A stretch of DNA of 64,000 nucleotides from CAZIPE01 sp964541305 (GCA_964541305.1 CAZIPE010000001.1:1-64000); one strand, 5' to 3'; counted from the first letter of the stretch, positions 1-9,567 are shown. Numbers and translations are program-made. The notes: generated by a model from the letters alone, not told the origin.

Positions 1-408
1 AGACCAGAAATCAAGCTCTGGTTCTTTATCCAATCTCTGCCAGAAGGTCAGGCACCGCTTTTGGTACGTCAGCAATGGTTAGGGATCCCTTTACCCTTAA
101 GATACGATAGACCTTTTGAGTCTCCTACCCCCAGAGAAGCGGGTGGCCTACTCCAACCGCTTCCACTAAGCGTTATACCTGATGCTGTTGAGGTTGAGTC
201 TTACGACTGTGTAAAAGCCTTGCGTCTCTTTGAGAGAGAAGATGCAGCAAATTGGTGGGTGGAGTACTATGAAAATAAAGGTCTCCCCATATTAGACGCT
301 ACTCTGCTCTTCAGGCGTCAAGAGGGTCAATTTGTACCACCCAAACTAGCACATCTTTTACTACCAGGCTTAGAGCGCTTTGACTATATATTCCCCCGTG
401 AAGAGTAA
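1..408 (+). CDS. Hypothetical protein, 5' end outside window
   Basis: The reading frame is open from the first base of the window and ends with TAA at 406-408, so the N-terminus is missing; the TTG at 61 is only an internal codon. The visible part (about 135 residues) is rich in Pro, Leu and aromatic residues, with no signal peptide or membrane segment. I recognise no family. Its stop abuts, without a gap, the stop of the convergent gene on the other strand. There is no obvious terminator between the two. Confidence 0.6.
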   Translation, partial: RPEIKLWFFIQSLPEGQAPLLVRQQWLGIPLPLRYDRPFESPTPREAGGLLQPLPLSVIPDAVEVESYDCVKALRLFEREDAANWWVEYYENKGLPILDATLLFRRQEGQFVPPKLAHLLLPGLERFDYIFPREE

Positions 409-678
409 TTAAGAATAAAACATAGCGTGCCGACTTAGTCTTCGCATTGCTCGTTCCCTGTTTCGTGCAGTGACTGAGTTTTCGGCAATTATTTTTTCAG
501 CTAACTCAGGGTCTCTGACTATCTGTCGTAGCGTACCGAGCCTGGGAGGTATGTCCGAATGTCGCTCTGAAGCTGGTGGATCCGGAAGCGAAGGAATTAT
601 TAATACCAAGCCGTTGTCATTTTCCTGAGATAATCCTGGTATTCCATTTTCTATCCCTGAAGATTTTCGTCTATCCAT
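409..678 (-). CDS. Small hypothetical protein (89 aa)
   Basis: An 89-residue protein beginning MDRRKSSGIENG. I chose the ATG at 678 rather than the ATG 11 codons upstream because AAAGGA lies 7 nt before it and a TATAAT box sits a little further upstream, where the longer version would begin. The C-terminal half (about residues 45-85) is helical and basic with many Arg and Glu residues. No family is recognised; neither secretion signal nor membrane segment is present. It converges head-on with the preceding gene. Confidence 0.5.
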   Translation of the reverse strand: MDRRKSSGIENGIPGLSQENDNGLVLIIPSLPDPPASERHSDIPPRLGTLRQIVRDPELAEKIIAENSVTARNRERAMRRLSRHAMFYS

Positions 679-741
679 AGTCAATCCTTTGATAAAATTA
701 TAGCACCTCACGACTTAAGTGATGCGGATTCGATGATAGAT

Positions 742-770
742 TTGCTAAGTCTCCTTATATTTAGGATAAT
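742..770 (+). promoter_or_regulatory. Sigma70-type promoter for the 796 gene
   Basis: TTGCTA at 742-747 and GATAAT at 765-770 are separated by 17 nt. A ribosome binding site AAGGAG follows at 782-787, 8 nt before the ATG at 796. This is a conventional leadered arrangement, unlike many other genes in this window. Confidence 0.55.
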
Positions 771-795
771 TACATATAAGTAAGGAGATATCGAT

Positions 796-1668
796 ATGAC
801 TGGTGAGCTTAAACCAGGAAGAGGAGTGCAGGGTGATGTTAGCGAAGATGGTGCTACCTGGACGATAGAGGAAGATCTAGGTGCCCCTGGAATCTATGAG
901 CTTGATAAGCAACCTACACCTGATGAGGTGATAGCGATGAAGGCTGAATTGAATAGATTTGGCATAGATAATGCCGTCCCAGAAGTCTGTGCTCGAATTG
1001 TACTTGATATGCTTGTCACTACCGATACAAGTGATCGTTTCTTTAAAGCTAGTAACGCGATTCCAGCTGGCATCGTAGATGCCGAGGGAGCCCCAGTATA
1101 TTTTAGTGGATACGACACAGTGTTTGACTTAACAAAGCAAGCTAGCTATGTTGCGGGCCATTGGGCGCAATCTTTAACCCAAGCGTGCGCTCTGCCAGGT
1201 GACGAGTGGCCCGAAGGCATGACACCACCATCTACTTTTACCGAAGTCCTTAAAAAAGTTAAGGGCGAGGAAATAATGAATCTAACCAAGTCCTTAACTA
1301 ACAAATGGGGTGTTAAAGGTGACCACGTCGGCACATTAACTATTGATGAGGCAACCATATTAGAACTTGAAAGTAAAGATCCAGAAGCTGAGCCACCTTA
1401 TCTATGTCGTGCAATCTTAGTTCGAGCGAATGAGCAAGATGAATACTATGAACTAGAGCAATTCACAGTTAATCTGGATAATTCAGTGTTAAGAGACACT
1501 CAAGTAGGTCGTTTGATAGATGGGGTGCGCGTACCCGATGAGGGTGGAAACTCTGAATCTATGCGTCCTCCGAATTTGGTAGAACTAATAGATATCGTTC
1601 ATCAACTTAACGTTGCTTCGTGGTCTACCTATCCAACTCTTGGCGAAATAAATACAGAGGAAGTCTAG
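796..1668 (+). CDS. Hypothetical protein (290 aa)
   Basis: A soluble, acidic 290-residue protein with no signal peptide or membrane segment. The start is fixed by AAGGAG 8 nt upstream and by a promoter at 742-770. The sequence has an even, globular composition with several Trp and Cys residues but no motif I recognise. It ends 21 nt before the stop of the convergent VirD4-like gene. Its place beside the secretion operon might suggest an associated role, but transcription is opposite, so this is only proximity. Confidence 0.6.
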   Translation: MTGELKPGRGVQGDVSEDGATWTIEEDLGAPGIYELDKQPTPDEVIAMKAELNRFGIDNAVPEVCARIVLDMLVTTDTSDRFFKASNAIPAGIVDAEGAPVYFSGYDTVFDLTKQASYVAGHWAQSLTQACALPGDEWPEGMTPPSTFTEVLKKVKGEEIMNLTKSLTNKWGVKGDHVGTLTIDEATILELESKDPEAEPPYLCRAILVRANEQDEYYELEQFTVNLDNSVLRDTQVGRLIDGVRVPDEGGNSESMRPPNLVELIDIVHQLNVASWSTYPTLGEINTEEV

Positions 1669-1689
1669 GCATTAAATATAATTTCCCTA

Positions 1690-4263
1690 TTAAGCACTTG
1701 GTTTGTTATCTCTCTGACGTGACTTAATATTCTGTGAAGTATTTTTTGTGAAGAAAACTTTATTGTTGTGAGCTTGTTCTTTAGTAATAACTTTCCTGGC
1801 ATACTTCTCCCGTGATGAGTGAACTACTTCTTTAAATACTGCTTCATTGTCTGCCTCATCAAGTAGTAGCGTCTGACCAGACAACGGTTCTTGGGCAGTG
1901 ACGCCTGCTATACGCATGTAGAAGTTGTAGGCTGGCAAGTTGGCTATCTCACCCTGTTCAATGTACGGATAGAATAACGGCAGCACGTAACGCTCGTCGG
2001 CTGGACTACCGGAACGGAAACAAATAACCGTACCAACGTTAGCCAGAATAATATCTACAAGTCGTTGCTGGTCTTGTTGACTAGTAGATTGCTCCGCCAT
2101 GATGAGGAACAACTTATACTTTCGAGCTTCGCTCAGCATCTGCACAAAGCTCATAGTGGCGAAGTTCTGAAACTCATCTACATAGAGATAGAATGGTCGA
2201 CGATCAGTCTGTTTAAGTCGCGCGCGTCTTAATGAAGCTACCTGTAGCTTTGCAAGTATAGTGGTTCCGAATAATGATGATGTATCTTCACCCAGCGCAC
2301 CCTTTGAAAAGTTACAAATCAAAATCTTACCTGAGTCGAGAATGTCATTGAAATCGATCGTAGACTTATCTTGCTCAAGTATCCGCTTGGCAGAAGCCGA
2401 GAACAGGAAACGGCCAATCTTAGCAGTAATACCAGCAACCATCTTAACCTTTTGAAACTCACCAGCTTTACCAAGTTCATTTTTCCAAAAGTTTCGTAAG
2501 TCCTCGTCATCAAGTGTTTTTACTATCTCTCGACGATACTTGTTATCGTTGAGAAGTCGGAAGATTGTGAACAAATTAGGATTTTCCATCGTTAGCGCAG
2601 TCTGGATGGTATTACGCAGCACGTATTCAATACGGTGACCACCTGAATCATCTTCCGAGAATATCTTACGCAGCACTGAGATCGTTGATTCAGTAATAAG
2701 GTCTTTCTCTCGTAGTAGATCGTCACCCTCAAGTCCTGGTGTTAGCTCAAGCAAGTTTACGCCGATCGGATACGTGAGATCATCAGGATTCATGTAAATA
2801 ACGTCCTTGATGCGGTCTTTAGGAATGTGGTGCAAGATAGTTTCAGCTAGGTCTCCGTGGGGATCAATTACGGCAAGGCCGTTACCGCTCTTAATATCTT
2901 GAATGATGGCGTAAAGCAGCATAGTGGTTTTACCGTTGCCAGTACCACCAATAATGTACATATGGCGCTGTCTCTCTGCCTCTATCAGTCCAATAGGGGT
3001 TGTGACTTCGTGGTGAGTGTTTTCGCCTATAAGTATGGATAGTTCTTTGCCAGACTTGAGGGATACTGGGGCTGGCAGAGTACGGCTCAGGGAAGTTATG
3101 AGGTTGTCAGTTTTACTGATATGGCTCGCTGGAAAGTGAAACAAACTCGACACTTCACTAGCAGAAAGAACTAACGACTGCCTCCTGCTTAGGTTTGGTA
3201 ATCGCAAAGCAGCAAGCCTTATGCGATATGTTTGAACCAGTGGTAATCGAGCTTTAGCACGTAAGGATTGATACTGTGGTACTGAATATCCATCAAGCGC
3301 AGACCTAAGGGTTGCTAACTGCTCTTTGGCATCAGGGCTATTAACAAGTAGTCGCAGATCAACTTGAAATAGTGGCTGAGAGACTTTCTGGTGCATGGAT
3401 TCCATGAGCTCAAGCTCAAAGGCACTAAGCGTTCTGGCTGGGCGCTGGCGCTTCTGAACTTGAGCTTGGAGTGCGGCATCTTTCGAAGACTTATTCTGAT
3501 AGTAGCTAGAAGTTGAACCATTATAGACTTCGCCTATTGTGTCGGTTACACCTAGCGCTGCTCCTGAAAACAATTCGCCCACTTTGCTCAGTGGAGATAA
3601 TTTGCCACGAGACACACGTTTTAGTATGTCTTCATTGCTTAGAATTCTACGAGATAGCCTACTTGCTTCGGTGAGTTTTATCGGCTGGATAACAAGTTGC
3701 ATGGTAAGGCTCTCATTATCATCAAGTTTAGTCATGGCAGCTGTAATGTATGACAAAGGGTCGTGCTGCTCAAATGCTTCACTCGGTGCAAGCGGTAATA
3801 CGAAGTGATGTTTCTGGGTAAACTCCTTAATAAGATCTGGCTTGCCAGCAGGATTGTCTACTATCTTTATCTTTGCTTCTGGAATGTAAGCAGCGATTAC
3901 TTTTTGTATCGAGTTCGCGCTGCGCGCCTCAACTTGTACAAGGAAACGAATACCCTGCTTTTTAGTTGAAACGATCTCGAAAGACAGCGCAGGTGTTCTA
4001 CGAAGCAATCTCTCTTTTAACGTACGGGCAGTTCGAAATCCATGAACTACCGAGAATAATTGCGTGGTCGATTCGGGTGTTTTTGAGATCGAGGCCGGTG
4101 GTGTCAGTTCGAGCCAAACCATGCTGCGACTATGTAGATAAATACGGTTTACTATCAGGCTAATAAATCTAATTAGGTAATACAGTAACAGCAGGATCGT
4201 GGTCAAAGCGATTGCCTTTAAGGCATATTGCGCTACTAAAGTGAGATAGGTACTGGATTCCAC
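1690..4263 (-). CDS. Type IV secretion coupling ATPase, VirD4/TraD-like
   Basis: An inner-membrane ATPase expected to recruit substrates to the secretion channel. With the GTG start at 4263 it has 857 residues: a hydrophobic N-terminal segment (about 5-38), a long linker, then a P-loop ATPase domain with Walker A GGTGNGKTT near residue 438 and Walker B LYVDEF near 693. I prefer GTG 4263 over the ATG at 4377 because AAGGAG lies 7 nt before it and the longer form would add 38 residues overlapping the CHAP gene in another frame. Even so it overlaps CHAP by 28 nt, as expected for translational coupling. It is the last gene of the operon. The family call is strong; the substrate is unknown. Confidence 0.85.
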   Translation of the reverse strand: MESSTYLTLVAQYALKAIALTTILLLLYYLIRFISLIVNRIYLHSRSMVWLELTPPASISKTPESTTQLFSVVHGFRTARTLKERLLRRTPALSFEIVSTKKQGIRFLVQVEARSANSIQKVIAAYIPEAKIKIVDNPAGKPDLIKEFTQKHHFVLPLAPSEAFEQHDPLSYITAAMTKLDDNESLTMQLVIQPIKLTEASRLSRRILSNEDILKRVSRGKLSPLSKVGELFSGAALGVTDTIGEVYNGSTSSYYQNKSSKDAALQAQVQKRQRPARTLSAFELELMESMHQKVSQPLFQVDLRLLVNSPDAKEQLATLRSALDGYSVPQYQSLRAKARLPLVQTYRIRLAALRLPNLSRRQSLVLSASEVSSLFHFPASHISKTDNLITSLSRTLPAPVSLKSGKELSILIGENTHHEVTTPIGLIEAERQRHMYIIGGTGNGKTTMLLYAIIQDIKSGNGLAVIDPHGDLAETILHHIPKDRIKDVIYMNPDDLTYPIGVNLLELTPGLEGDDLLREKDLITESTISVLRKIFSEDDSGGHRIEYVLRNTIQTALTMENPNLFTIFRLLNDNKYRREIVKTLDDEDLRNFWKNELGKAGEFQKVKMVAGITAKIGRFLFSASAKRILEQDKSTIDFNDILDSGKILICNFSKGALGEDTSSLFGTTILAKLQVASLRRARLKQTDRRPFYLYVDEFQNFATMSFVQMLSEARKYKLFLIMAEQSTSQQDQQRLVDIILANVGTVICFRSGSPADERYVLPLFYPYIEQGEIANLPAYNFYMRIAGVTAQEPLSGQTLLLDEADNEAVFKEVVHSSREKYARKVITKEQAHNNKVFFTKNTSQNIKSRQRDNKPSA

Positions 4264-4817
4264 TGTGGCGCTCCTTTCTTGCCGTGGATGAATGTGTATG
4301 AGGCAGCCGCTTCTCTGGTAAATGTTCGCTTGCTTATAATGTTCAGCCCGATAAAGTTCATCTCTGAGATTGTCCACTGACCAGACTGATTATTGACGTT
4401 TGCAACGTAGGCCACATGCCCCCATTCACCATTATCAGTTTGGAATACTGCACCAAGCGCGGGTGTATGATTTACTTCATATCCATCACGAATGGCTCGA
4501 TCATCCCACGTATTAGCGTTTCCCCAGCTAGTCGGTATTGGATAGCCCGCCCAAAGTCTCATGGCAAACGACCAGTAGGTACAGTTGCCCCAAGCGTATG
4601 TATCACCCTCAACTGGCCCACCGGTATAGAACCCTTGTGATTCAGCAGCCTTAAGGCTTGGTACGCCCGATAAAAACGTAACAACACTTTCACCCATGGC
4701 AAACACTGCCGCAAACGGCAGAGCGACAATTATGGCCATAGTAGCAAGTACTAGCGCTGCTTGTTTCTTAAGATTCCCGCCCGACACTACATTTAGTGCG
4801 AGCAGGCCAGCGTTCAT
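4236..4817 (-). CDS. CHAP-domain peptidoglycan hydrolase of the T4SS operon
   Basis: A 193-residue exported protein with a hydrophobic N-terminal segment (about 17-42), followed by a CHAP (NlpC/P60-like) domain. The likely catalytic Cys lies in WGNCTYW near residue 78 and the His in WGHVAYV near 132. Such enzymes cut peptidoglycan to let a secretion apparatus cross the wall, the role of VirB1-type proteins. The ATG overlaps the VirB4 stop in an ATGA arrangement, and the 3' end overlaps the coupling ATPase. In an epibiont it could also act on a partner's wall; that is inference. Confidence 0.8.
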   Translation of the reverse strand: MNAGLLALNVVSGGNLKKQAALVLATMAIIVALPFAAVFAMGESVVTFLSGVPSLKAAESQGFYTGGPVEGDTYAWGNCTYWSFAMRLWAGYPIPTSWGNANTWDDRAIRDGYEVNHTPALGAVFQTDNGEWGHVAYVANVNNQSGQWTISEMNFIGLNIISKRTFTREAAASYTFIHGKKGAPQWNPVPISL

Positions 4818-6547
4818 GCGTAGAGCTCCGTCGGGTCGGTAGTAATGAGAGGATGTTCTTTATCCGATGCCACTACTTTGACCGCTACATGGTTTTGGTC
4901 AGCAATAATCAGCGCGTCACCACGCTCACAAGTAAGTAAAAACTGCTGTTCATACTCAGATAGATTAAATTCCGACACGACGGTTTTAATCGTAGTAGTA
5001 TCTTGGCGCATCAGGATACGCAGCGCAGATTGTGAGGCAATGGCGCGGCCATAGTCACTCTTTAGGAAGTCGTCGGCTTGCTGGGAGATGAATGAAACAC
5101 CGAGGTAATACTTTCGAGCCCTGCGCACGAGTCCGGCAATGAAGCGGGCACTTTGCTCATGCTGGAGCAGTAACCAACCCTCATCAATGACGAGCATCCG
5201 TTTTTCTGGCTTGGCTTTAACTTGGTTTTGAATGAAGTTAGAAATGATCAGCATCATGATTGGCCGTAAGTTCGCAGTCATATCTTTAATATCAAAAATC
5301 ACTAAACGGTTGTCGAGTTCTATGTTTGTGTGAGAGTTGAAAATTTCAGAGCTTGAACCAGTAATGTATTTTTCTAGTCGTTCGCAGAGTTGTAATTGTC
5401 CGAGGCTATGTAATTCGGCGTAAAGATCTTCGAGCAGTGGCTGTTCTTCTTTTGCCTTTTTGTAGACTTTTAATATTGCCTTATCGACTGCTGCTTTCTC
5501 GCGCTTATCCAACCCTTCAGCCATGAGATCAATCACAGCGGTTAAGTCTTGGACGTGTTCGGCGAGATCCCCCTTGCTATGAAATGTTGTAGCAAGATCA
5601 AATGGATTGATTTTCTCTTTACTTTTAGCGGATAGCTTAATATACGTACCACCGACAGTTTCACTGAGTCGTTTGTATTCCCGCTCTGGATCAATCACCA
5701 GGACTTTTGTGCCTTGCATGAGTTGGCGTAATATCTCAACCTTGGTTGTGTAGCTTTTGCCTGAGCCTGATTGAGCAAAGACTATCGAGTTGGCATTATG
5801 CAAACTGAACCTATCTAAAATAACGAGTGAGTTGTTGGACTTATTAACGCCGTAGAGAATACCAGATTCTTGCACTAACTCAGAACTCATGAATGGAAAC
5901 GTAAGGGCGGCTGAACTACTATCTAAGTTGCGCTTCTGAGCTAGCTGATCCTCGCCACGAGGCAAAATTGATTGCAACGCTTCGAGCTGTTGGTAGCGAG
6001 CGACTTTGGAGTAAAATAACCTGGCCGACATGGTAGCTTCGAGTAGCTTGGTAGTTTTGTTAAGCCCCTCTAAGCTATCTGCTCGAATAGCGATATAGAT
6101 TGACATCTGAAACAGTTTTTCCTGGCCACGTTGAATTTTGTCTCTCAGTTCAATGGCTGATTCTAGTGGATCGGTGACTTCTGAGCCCACGATTTTGCCA
6201 GCTTTCATCATGGCACGGCGAGTAGACTCTAGCTCGGTAATTTTTCGATGCAACTTTGGTAGCGCGTGCAATGCATTTACTTCATGCAAGTGGTAGCTGA
6301 TGTCGGTATCGTGATTGAAATTGATTAAGCTATCTAGCCAGCCAGAACTGGCTACAAATGGATAGCCAGATATATAGAGTGTGCGAATGTATACGCCATC
6401 AATAAGCAGATGGTCTGCACCCTCTTCAAGTCCGGCATAGCTTAGTACATCAACGGCGTCCTGTTCGCCAAATGTAAGGCTGAGTTCTTTTTGTTTTTCC
6501 TCTCGGAGTTTATTTCGTTGCTGTATTTTTTCTAGTACTGCGTTCAT
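4814..6547 (-). CDS. VirB4/TraC-type secretion ATPase (ATPase part)
   Basis: A 577-residue ATPase expected to power assembly of, and transport through, the type IV channel at the cytoplasmic face of the membrane. Walker A is visible as SGSGKSYTT near residue 256 and Walker B as MLVIDEGWLLL near 449, followed by a conserved SQQADDF region. Canonical VirB4 is about 800 residues; here the N-terminal domain appears to be a separate gene immediately upstream, so VirB4 is split in two. Start and stop overlap both neighbours by 4 nt (ATGA), indicating a tightly coupled operon. Confidence 0.87.
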   Translation of the reverse strand: MNAVLEKIQQRNKLREEKQKELSLTFGEQDAVDVLSYAGLEEGADHLLIDGVYIRTLYISGYPFVASSGWLDSLINFNHDTDISYHLHEVNALHALPKLHRKITELESTRRAMMKAGKIVGSEVTDPLESAIELRDKIQRGQEKLFQMSIYIAIRADSLEGLNKTTKLLEATMSARLFYSKVARYQQLEALQSILPRGEDQLAQKRNLDSSSAALTFPFMSSELVQESGILYGVNKSNNSLVILDRFSLHNANSIVFAQSGSGKSYTTKVEILRQLMQGTKVLVIDPEREYKRLSETVGGTYIKLSAKSKEKINPFDLATTFHSKGDLAEHVQDLTAVIDLMAEGLDKREKAAVDKAILKVYKKAKEEQPLLEDLYAELHSLGQLQLCERLEKYITGSSSEIFNSHTNIELDNRLVIFDIKDMTANLRPIMMLIISNFIQNQVKAKPEKRMLVIDEGWLLLQHEQSARFIAGLVRRARKYYLGVSFISQQADDFLKSDYGRAIASQSALRILMRQDTTTIKTVVSEFNLSEYEQQFLLTCERGDALIIADQNHVAVKVVASDKEHPLITTDPTELYA

Positions 6548-7176
6548 GACTCATCTCCTTTCTCAATAAGGGCAGTGTGGATCAGTTGCAAGGCTTGTTC
6601 GGTGAGAGGTTGGATCTTAGCTTGGCTCGGATTGTAGAAACTGTAGAAGAGATCCAGTACCTCAAGGCTACTGAGCTGTTTTGTGTGCATACCGAGTCTT
6701 GTCATGCCCTTTGAGACAATATCCACTTTTAGGTTAAGCTGTTCTTTAATGAGTTCAAAATCTGCTTTTTTACTCGCTCCGTATGGTATTACTAAATAGA
6801 AGTGACGGGTCAGTATTTTATTGGTCGTGATGAGTGAGCGAATAAACTCATCGTAGTTTTTAAGTTGTTTACGGTAAACTGGCTCCGCTTCACCATCTAA
6901 TCGTTCGGTTAGATCCTCCAAATATTTATCCATGTCGATCTCACGGGTACGAATCAAGATCTGCAAGTTCGAGCCAACTGAGTTTAAGAAGCTCTCATAA
7001 GTGTCGATAATAGCATCTTGCTCTTCTTCGCTCTTGAGTTCAAAGTTCAGTGAAGAAACATGTAATATCGCCCGATATTGATCATTCGGAAGCATTAGTA
7101 TATTGTCCCTCACGCCCTTAATGGCAATCTGACGGCGACTGGTGGTTTTACTTGTCGACTTCTGTAAAGCGAACAC
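6544..7176 (-). CDS. VirB4 N-terminal domain-like (TraC-like) protein
   Basis: A 210-residue soluble protein that precedes the VirB4 ATPase in the position of its N-terminal domain. It lacks a P-loop. The start is GTG at 7176, supported by AAAGGAGG 5 nt upstream. It overlaps the PrgI gene by 29 nt and the VirB4 gene by 4 nt. The motif ILIRTREIDMDKYLEDL is typical of TraC/VirB4 N-domains of Patescibacteria. I infer that it assembles with the downstream ATPase to restore a full VirB4 function. Confidence 0.7.
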   Translation of the reverse strand: MFALQKSTSKTTSRRQIAIKGVRDNILMLPNDQYRAILHVSSLNFELKSEEEQDAIIDTYESFLNSVGSNLQILIRTREIDMDKYLEDLTERLDGEAEPVYRKQLKNYDEFIRSLITTNKILTRHFYLVIPYGASKKADFELIKEQLNLKVDIVSKGMTRLGMHTKQLSSLEVLDLFYSFYNPSQAKIQPLTEQALQLIHTALIEKGDES

Positions 7177-7657
7177 GAAGGCCTCCTTTCTTGGTCATTT
7201 CAAATCTCAGGTTACTGTTTTGCCTCTGTATGGTTTCTAGCACTCTGGTAGCATCGGTAAGCGCTAACTTTGGTAATTTCGCAGTATCTCGTTTTGTAGC
7301 TGACTTCGTTTTATCTTCCTCTGTCTGCATGCGAGATGGCATGTTATCCCGAAATACGGCAGTATTTTTATTGAACAGATAGTATTTTGGTCGTAAGTTA
7401 TAGCGCAGTATGGTGATCAGCCAGAGCAAGATAATCTTGCCTTTGATGCGAATAGCTAATATCCCCATAAGCACCGCTATAACAACCATAATGGTGTATT
7501 TGTAGGCGCTACTATGCATGACTGGCGGGAGAATGACGAACAGTGCCGCTGCAATGAATACCGGGATCACAAGCAGGGCTAGCTGCGAGAATCCAAGACT
7601 TCCCATAATACGGTCTTCGACGGTAGTAACCTGTGCGGGTACGACGGTACTTCTCAT
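7148..7657 (-). CDS. PrgI-family inner-membrane T4SS protein (VirB3-like)
   Basis: A 169-residue protein with two hydrophobic helices close together (about residues 25-45 and 51-72), then a basic cytoplasmic tail. The order of a short N-terminus, a helical hairpin and a YNLRPKYYLFNKN stretch matches the PrgI family that replaces VirB3 in Gram-positive and Patescibacteria systems. It sits between the VirB6-like and VirB4 genes, as expected. Its start overlaps the VirB6 stop by 4 nt. Confidence 0.8.
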   Translation of the reverse strand: MRSTVVPAQVTTVEDRIMGSLGFSQLALLVIPVFIAAALFVILPPVMHSSAYKYTIMVVIAVLMGILAIRIKGKIILLWLITILRYNLRPKYYLFNKNTAVFRDNMPSRMQTEEDKTKSATKRDTAKLPKLALTDATRVLETIQRQNSNLRFEMTKKGGLRVRFTEVDK

Positions 7658-9135
7658 GATTTGGTCTCCTTATTATTCTTCTTTGCGGACTGTTTAAGTG
7701 CTTCACTGCGGGGAGTCGCTTTCGGTGCTTCAATGGTAGTTCCTGTCGGTGCCCGTTTTGCCTTATTAGAGCCCCCTGAGGCTCGCTTAGAACTAATGCC
7801 TGGAGATTTATACACGGTAGTTGTCCCTCCTGCACCCCTGCTTGAGGCATTTGCGGTGGCAAGTTGCATGGAACTGCGTCCAGTAGCTGCGCCACTTGCA
7901 CTCGCCACGGCTGCGCGTCGTTTGCCAGTGAGGTAGCTCACGCCGTTCATGAACTGGCTCCCGAGTTTACGGGCGTTTCTTGCTCCCATGCCGACGTAAC
8001 TAAACTGCATCATGACACCCTGAGTTTTGAGTAGTGTAAGTACGGTTGCGAGACCTACCACCATAGACATCAATACATTAGGTACCTGGTTATTTCCATC
8101 CGTTGCTGACATGCCAACGAATAATGTGGCTGCAAGCATCAACGTCACGACATGAACGAACAGTACAAAGATGGTCATAATGTAAGTTTTAATAGCCGAC
8201 ACCGAGAAGTCACGGAAGCTTGGTAGTAACCACATAGCAATAACCAGCGGAGATAAGACTGCTCCAAGAAACAGTACGACAAGACGACTGACATAGTAGA
8301 CCAGTAGAATAACCGCAAAGATAAGAAATGCGAGCATTACTAGAAGCGCTGCTGCTCCTTGGCCGCCACTCTCTTTGACAACGCCAGTAAGGGTTACCCA
8401 TACAGAAGTTGCGCCTGTAACTTTGCCGACGGCAGTTATTAGTACGTTGGAAAGTTGAATAATCGCATCAATAAAGAAGATCGAAGTGTTAATCAGTAGA
8501 AACGCCAGGCCAATTCTAGGTAGCAGATGCTTGAACTCAATTTCATCAAAGCCGAAGCTGGCGGCGCTCATGACATGGAAGCCAAGTAAGGCCACGATGA
8601 GAATGAACAGAATATCGGTAATAGCAACCATAGCAAGCCACAGGTTAAAGACACCAGAGTTACTAGCCATCAGGGGCGTTTCTTTGGTGAAATAATCAAG
8701 GGCAGCGAGAAAAGGAGTTGCTACGGTTTGAATGATGTTATTTAAGAAACCGGTTACTGCTCTAATGAGTACCTCAACTAACCCGTTACCCACATCTTCT
8801 GGCTGAATGGCCTGTAAGTTCGGTAGTGATGCACCTGCTGTATTGGATGGGTTACCATAGGCGCTCGATAGAATTGTCGTAAGAGTTGCCGCGCCGATAA
8901 CAAGTACAAGTCCGACTAGTGCATTGCGAAGGATTCGCTTGGCACTTTCCAGCGCCTCAGGATTGCCACGACTTGTAATATACAGATATCCGCCATGAAC
9001 CAGAAAGAAGACGCAGGCAATCGAAGCTATCCCGACGAGTATTTGTACTGTTGGAGCTATGTAATCGCGCATTACCGAAATAGCACCAGATGTATCTGCC
9101 AGGAGCGACAGACCGCTAAGTGTCACATTGGCCAT
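7654..9135 (-). CDS. VirB6/TrbL-like polytopic channel protein with N-terminal pilin-like module
   Basis: A 493-residue protein with about seven to eight hydrophobic segments, then a basic, Ser/Thr/Lys-rich tail from about residue 400. The central region matches the VirB6/TrbL class that forms the inner-membrane channel. The first 75 residues closely resemble the pilin encoded just upstream: both have FLVxGG, YITSxGNPE and an AKR-x6-AL(V/I)GL stretch. The pilin seems therefore to be fused to, or duplicated into, the channel protein. Five nt separate it from the pilin gene. Confidence 0.75.
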   Translation of the reverse strand: MANVTLSGLSLLADTSGAISVMRDYIAPTVQILVGIASIACVFFLVHGGYLYITSRGNPEALESAKRILRNALVGLVLVIGAATLTTILSSAYGNPSNTAGASLPNLQAIQPEDVGNGLVEVLIRAVTGFLNNIIQTVATPFLAALDYFTKETPLMASNSGVFNLWLAMVAITDILFILIVALLGFHVMSAASFGFDEIEFKHLLPRIGLAFLLINTSIFFIDAIIQLSNVLITAVGKVTGATSVWVTLTGVVKESGGQGAAALLVMLAFLIFAVILLVYYVSRLVVLFLGAVLSPLVIAMWLLPSFRDFSVSAIKTYIMTIFVLFVHVVTLMLAATLFVGMSATDGNNQVPNVLMSMVVGLATVLTLLKTQGVMMQFSYVGMGARNARKLGSQFMNGVSYLTGKRRAAVASASGAATGRSSMQLATANASSRGAGGTTTVYKSPGISSKRASGGSNKAKRAPTGTTIEAPKATPRSEALKQSAKKNNKETKS

Positions 9136-9140
9136 GATAA

Positions 9141-9485
9141 CTACCCTCCGAAGGCGCTGCTTGCGAGTGTGGTCACAATGTTGCTAATCACAAACGCCCC
9201 TATTGTGATAGCCAGACCAATTAGCGCATAAGTAATTGTGCGCTTAGCTCGGTCCAGATGTTCTGGGTTGCCAGAGCTGGTAATGTAGGTAAAACCTCCA
9301 GCAACTAAAAAACCGGTCGCTACGAGACCGGCTAGTCCTGCAAAGACCGTGATAATGGATCTTATAAAGTTTTCGACGTTGCTTACCCCCGCGGTAGCTG
9401 CAAACGCTGGTTGTGCGAGCACAAGAGGCAACCCCAGTGCTACTACAAGCACAGTTATTTTGATATCCGTGGAACTTCTAGCCAT
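9141..9485 (-). CDS. VirB2/TrbC-like pilin
   Basis: A 114-residue protein with an N-terminal signal peptide (hydrophobic stretch about 10-30 ending in QPAFAA) and two further hydrophobic helices separated by YITSSGNPEHLDRAKR, the usual VirB2/TrbC layout. It is the first gene of the secretion operon; GGAGGG lies a few nt before the ATG. It should be the major subunit of a pilus or of a short surface structure in the membrane. Confidence 0.75.
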   Translation of the reverse strand: MARSSTDIKITVLVVALGLPLVLAQPAFAATAGVSNVENFIRSIITVFAGLAGLVATGFLVAGGFTYITSSGNPEHLDRAKRTITYALIGLAITIGAFVISNIVTTLASSAFGG

Positions 9486-9567
9486 ATGACCCTCCGTTGA
9501 TAATTTGTAATTTCATCATAGATCAAACATTTGCAAAAAAGCAATAGTTATTTTATAACATAAGCAC

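Noticed and set aside
1690..9485. Integrative conjugative element
   Set aside because: No relaxase, integrase, excisionase or flanking direct repeats were found; the operon looks resident.
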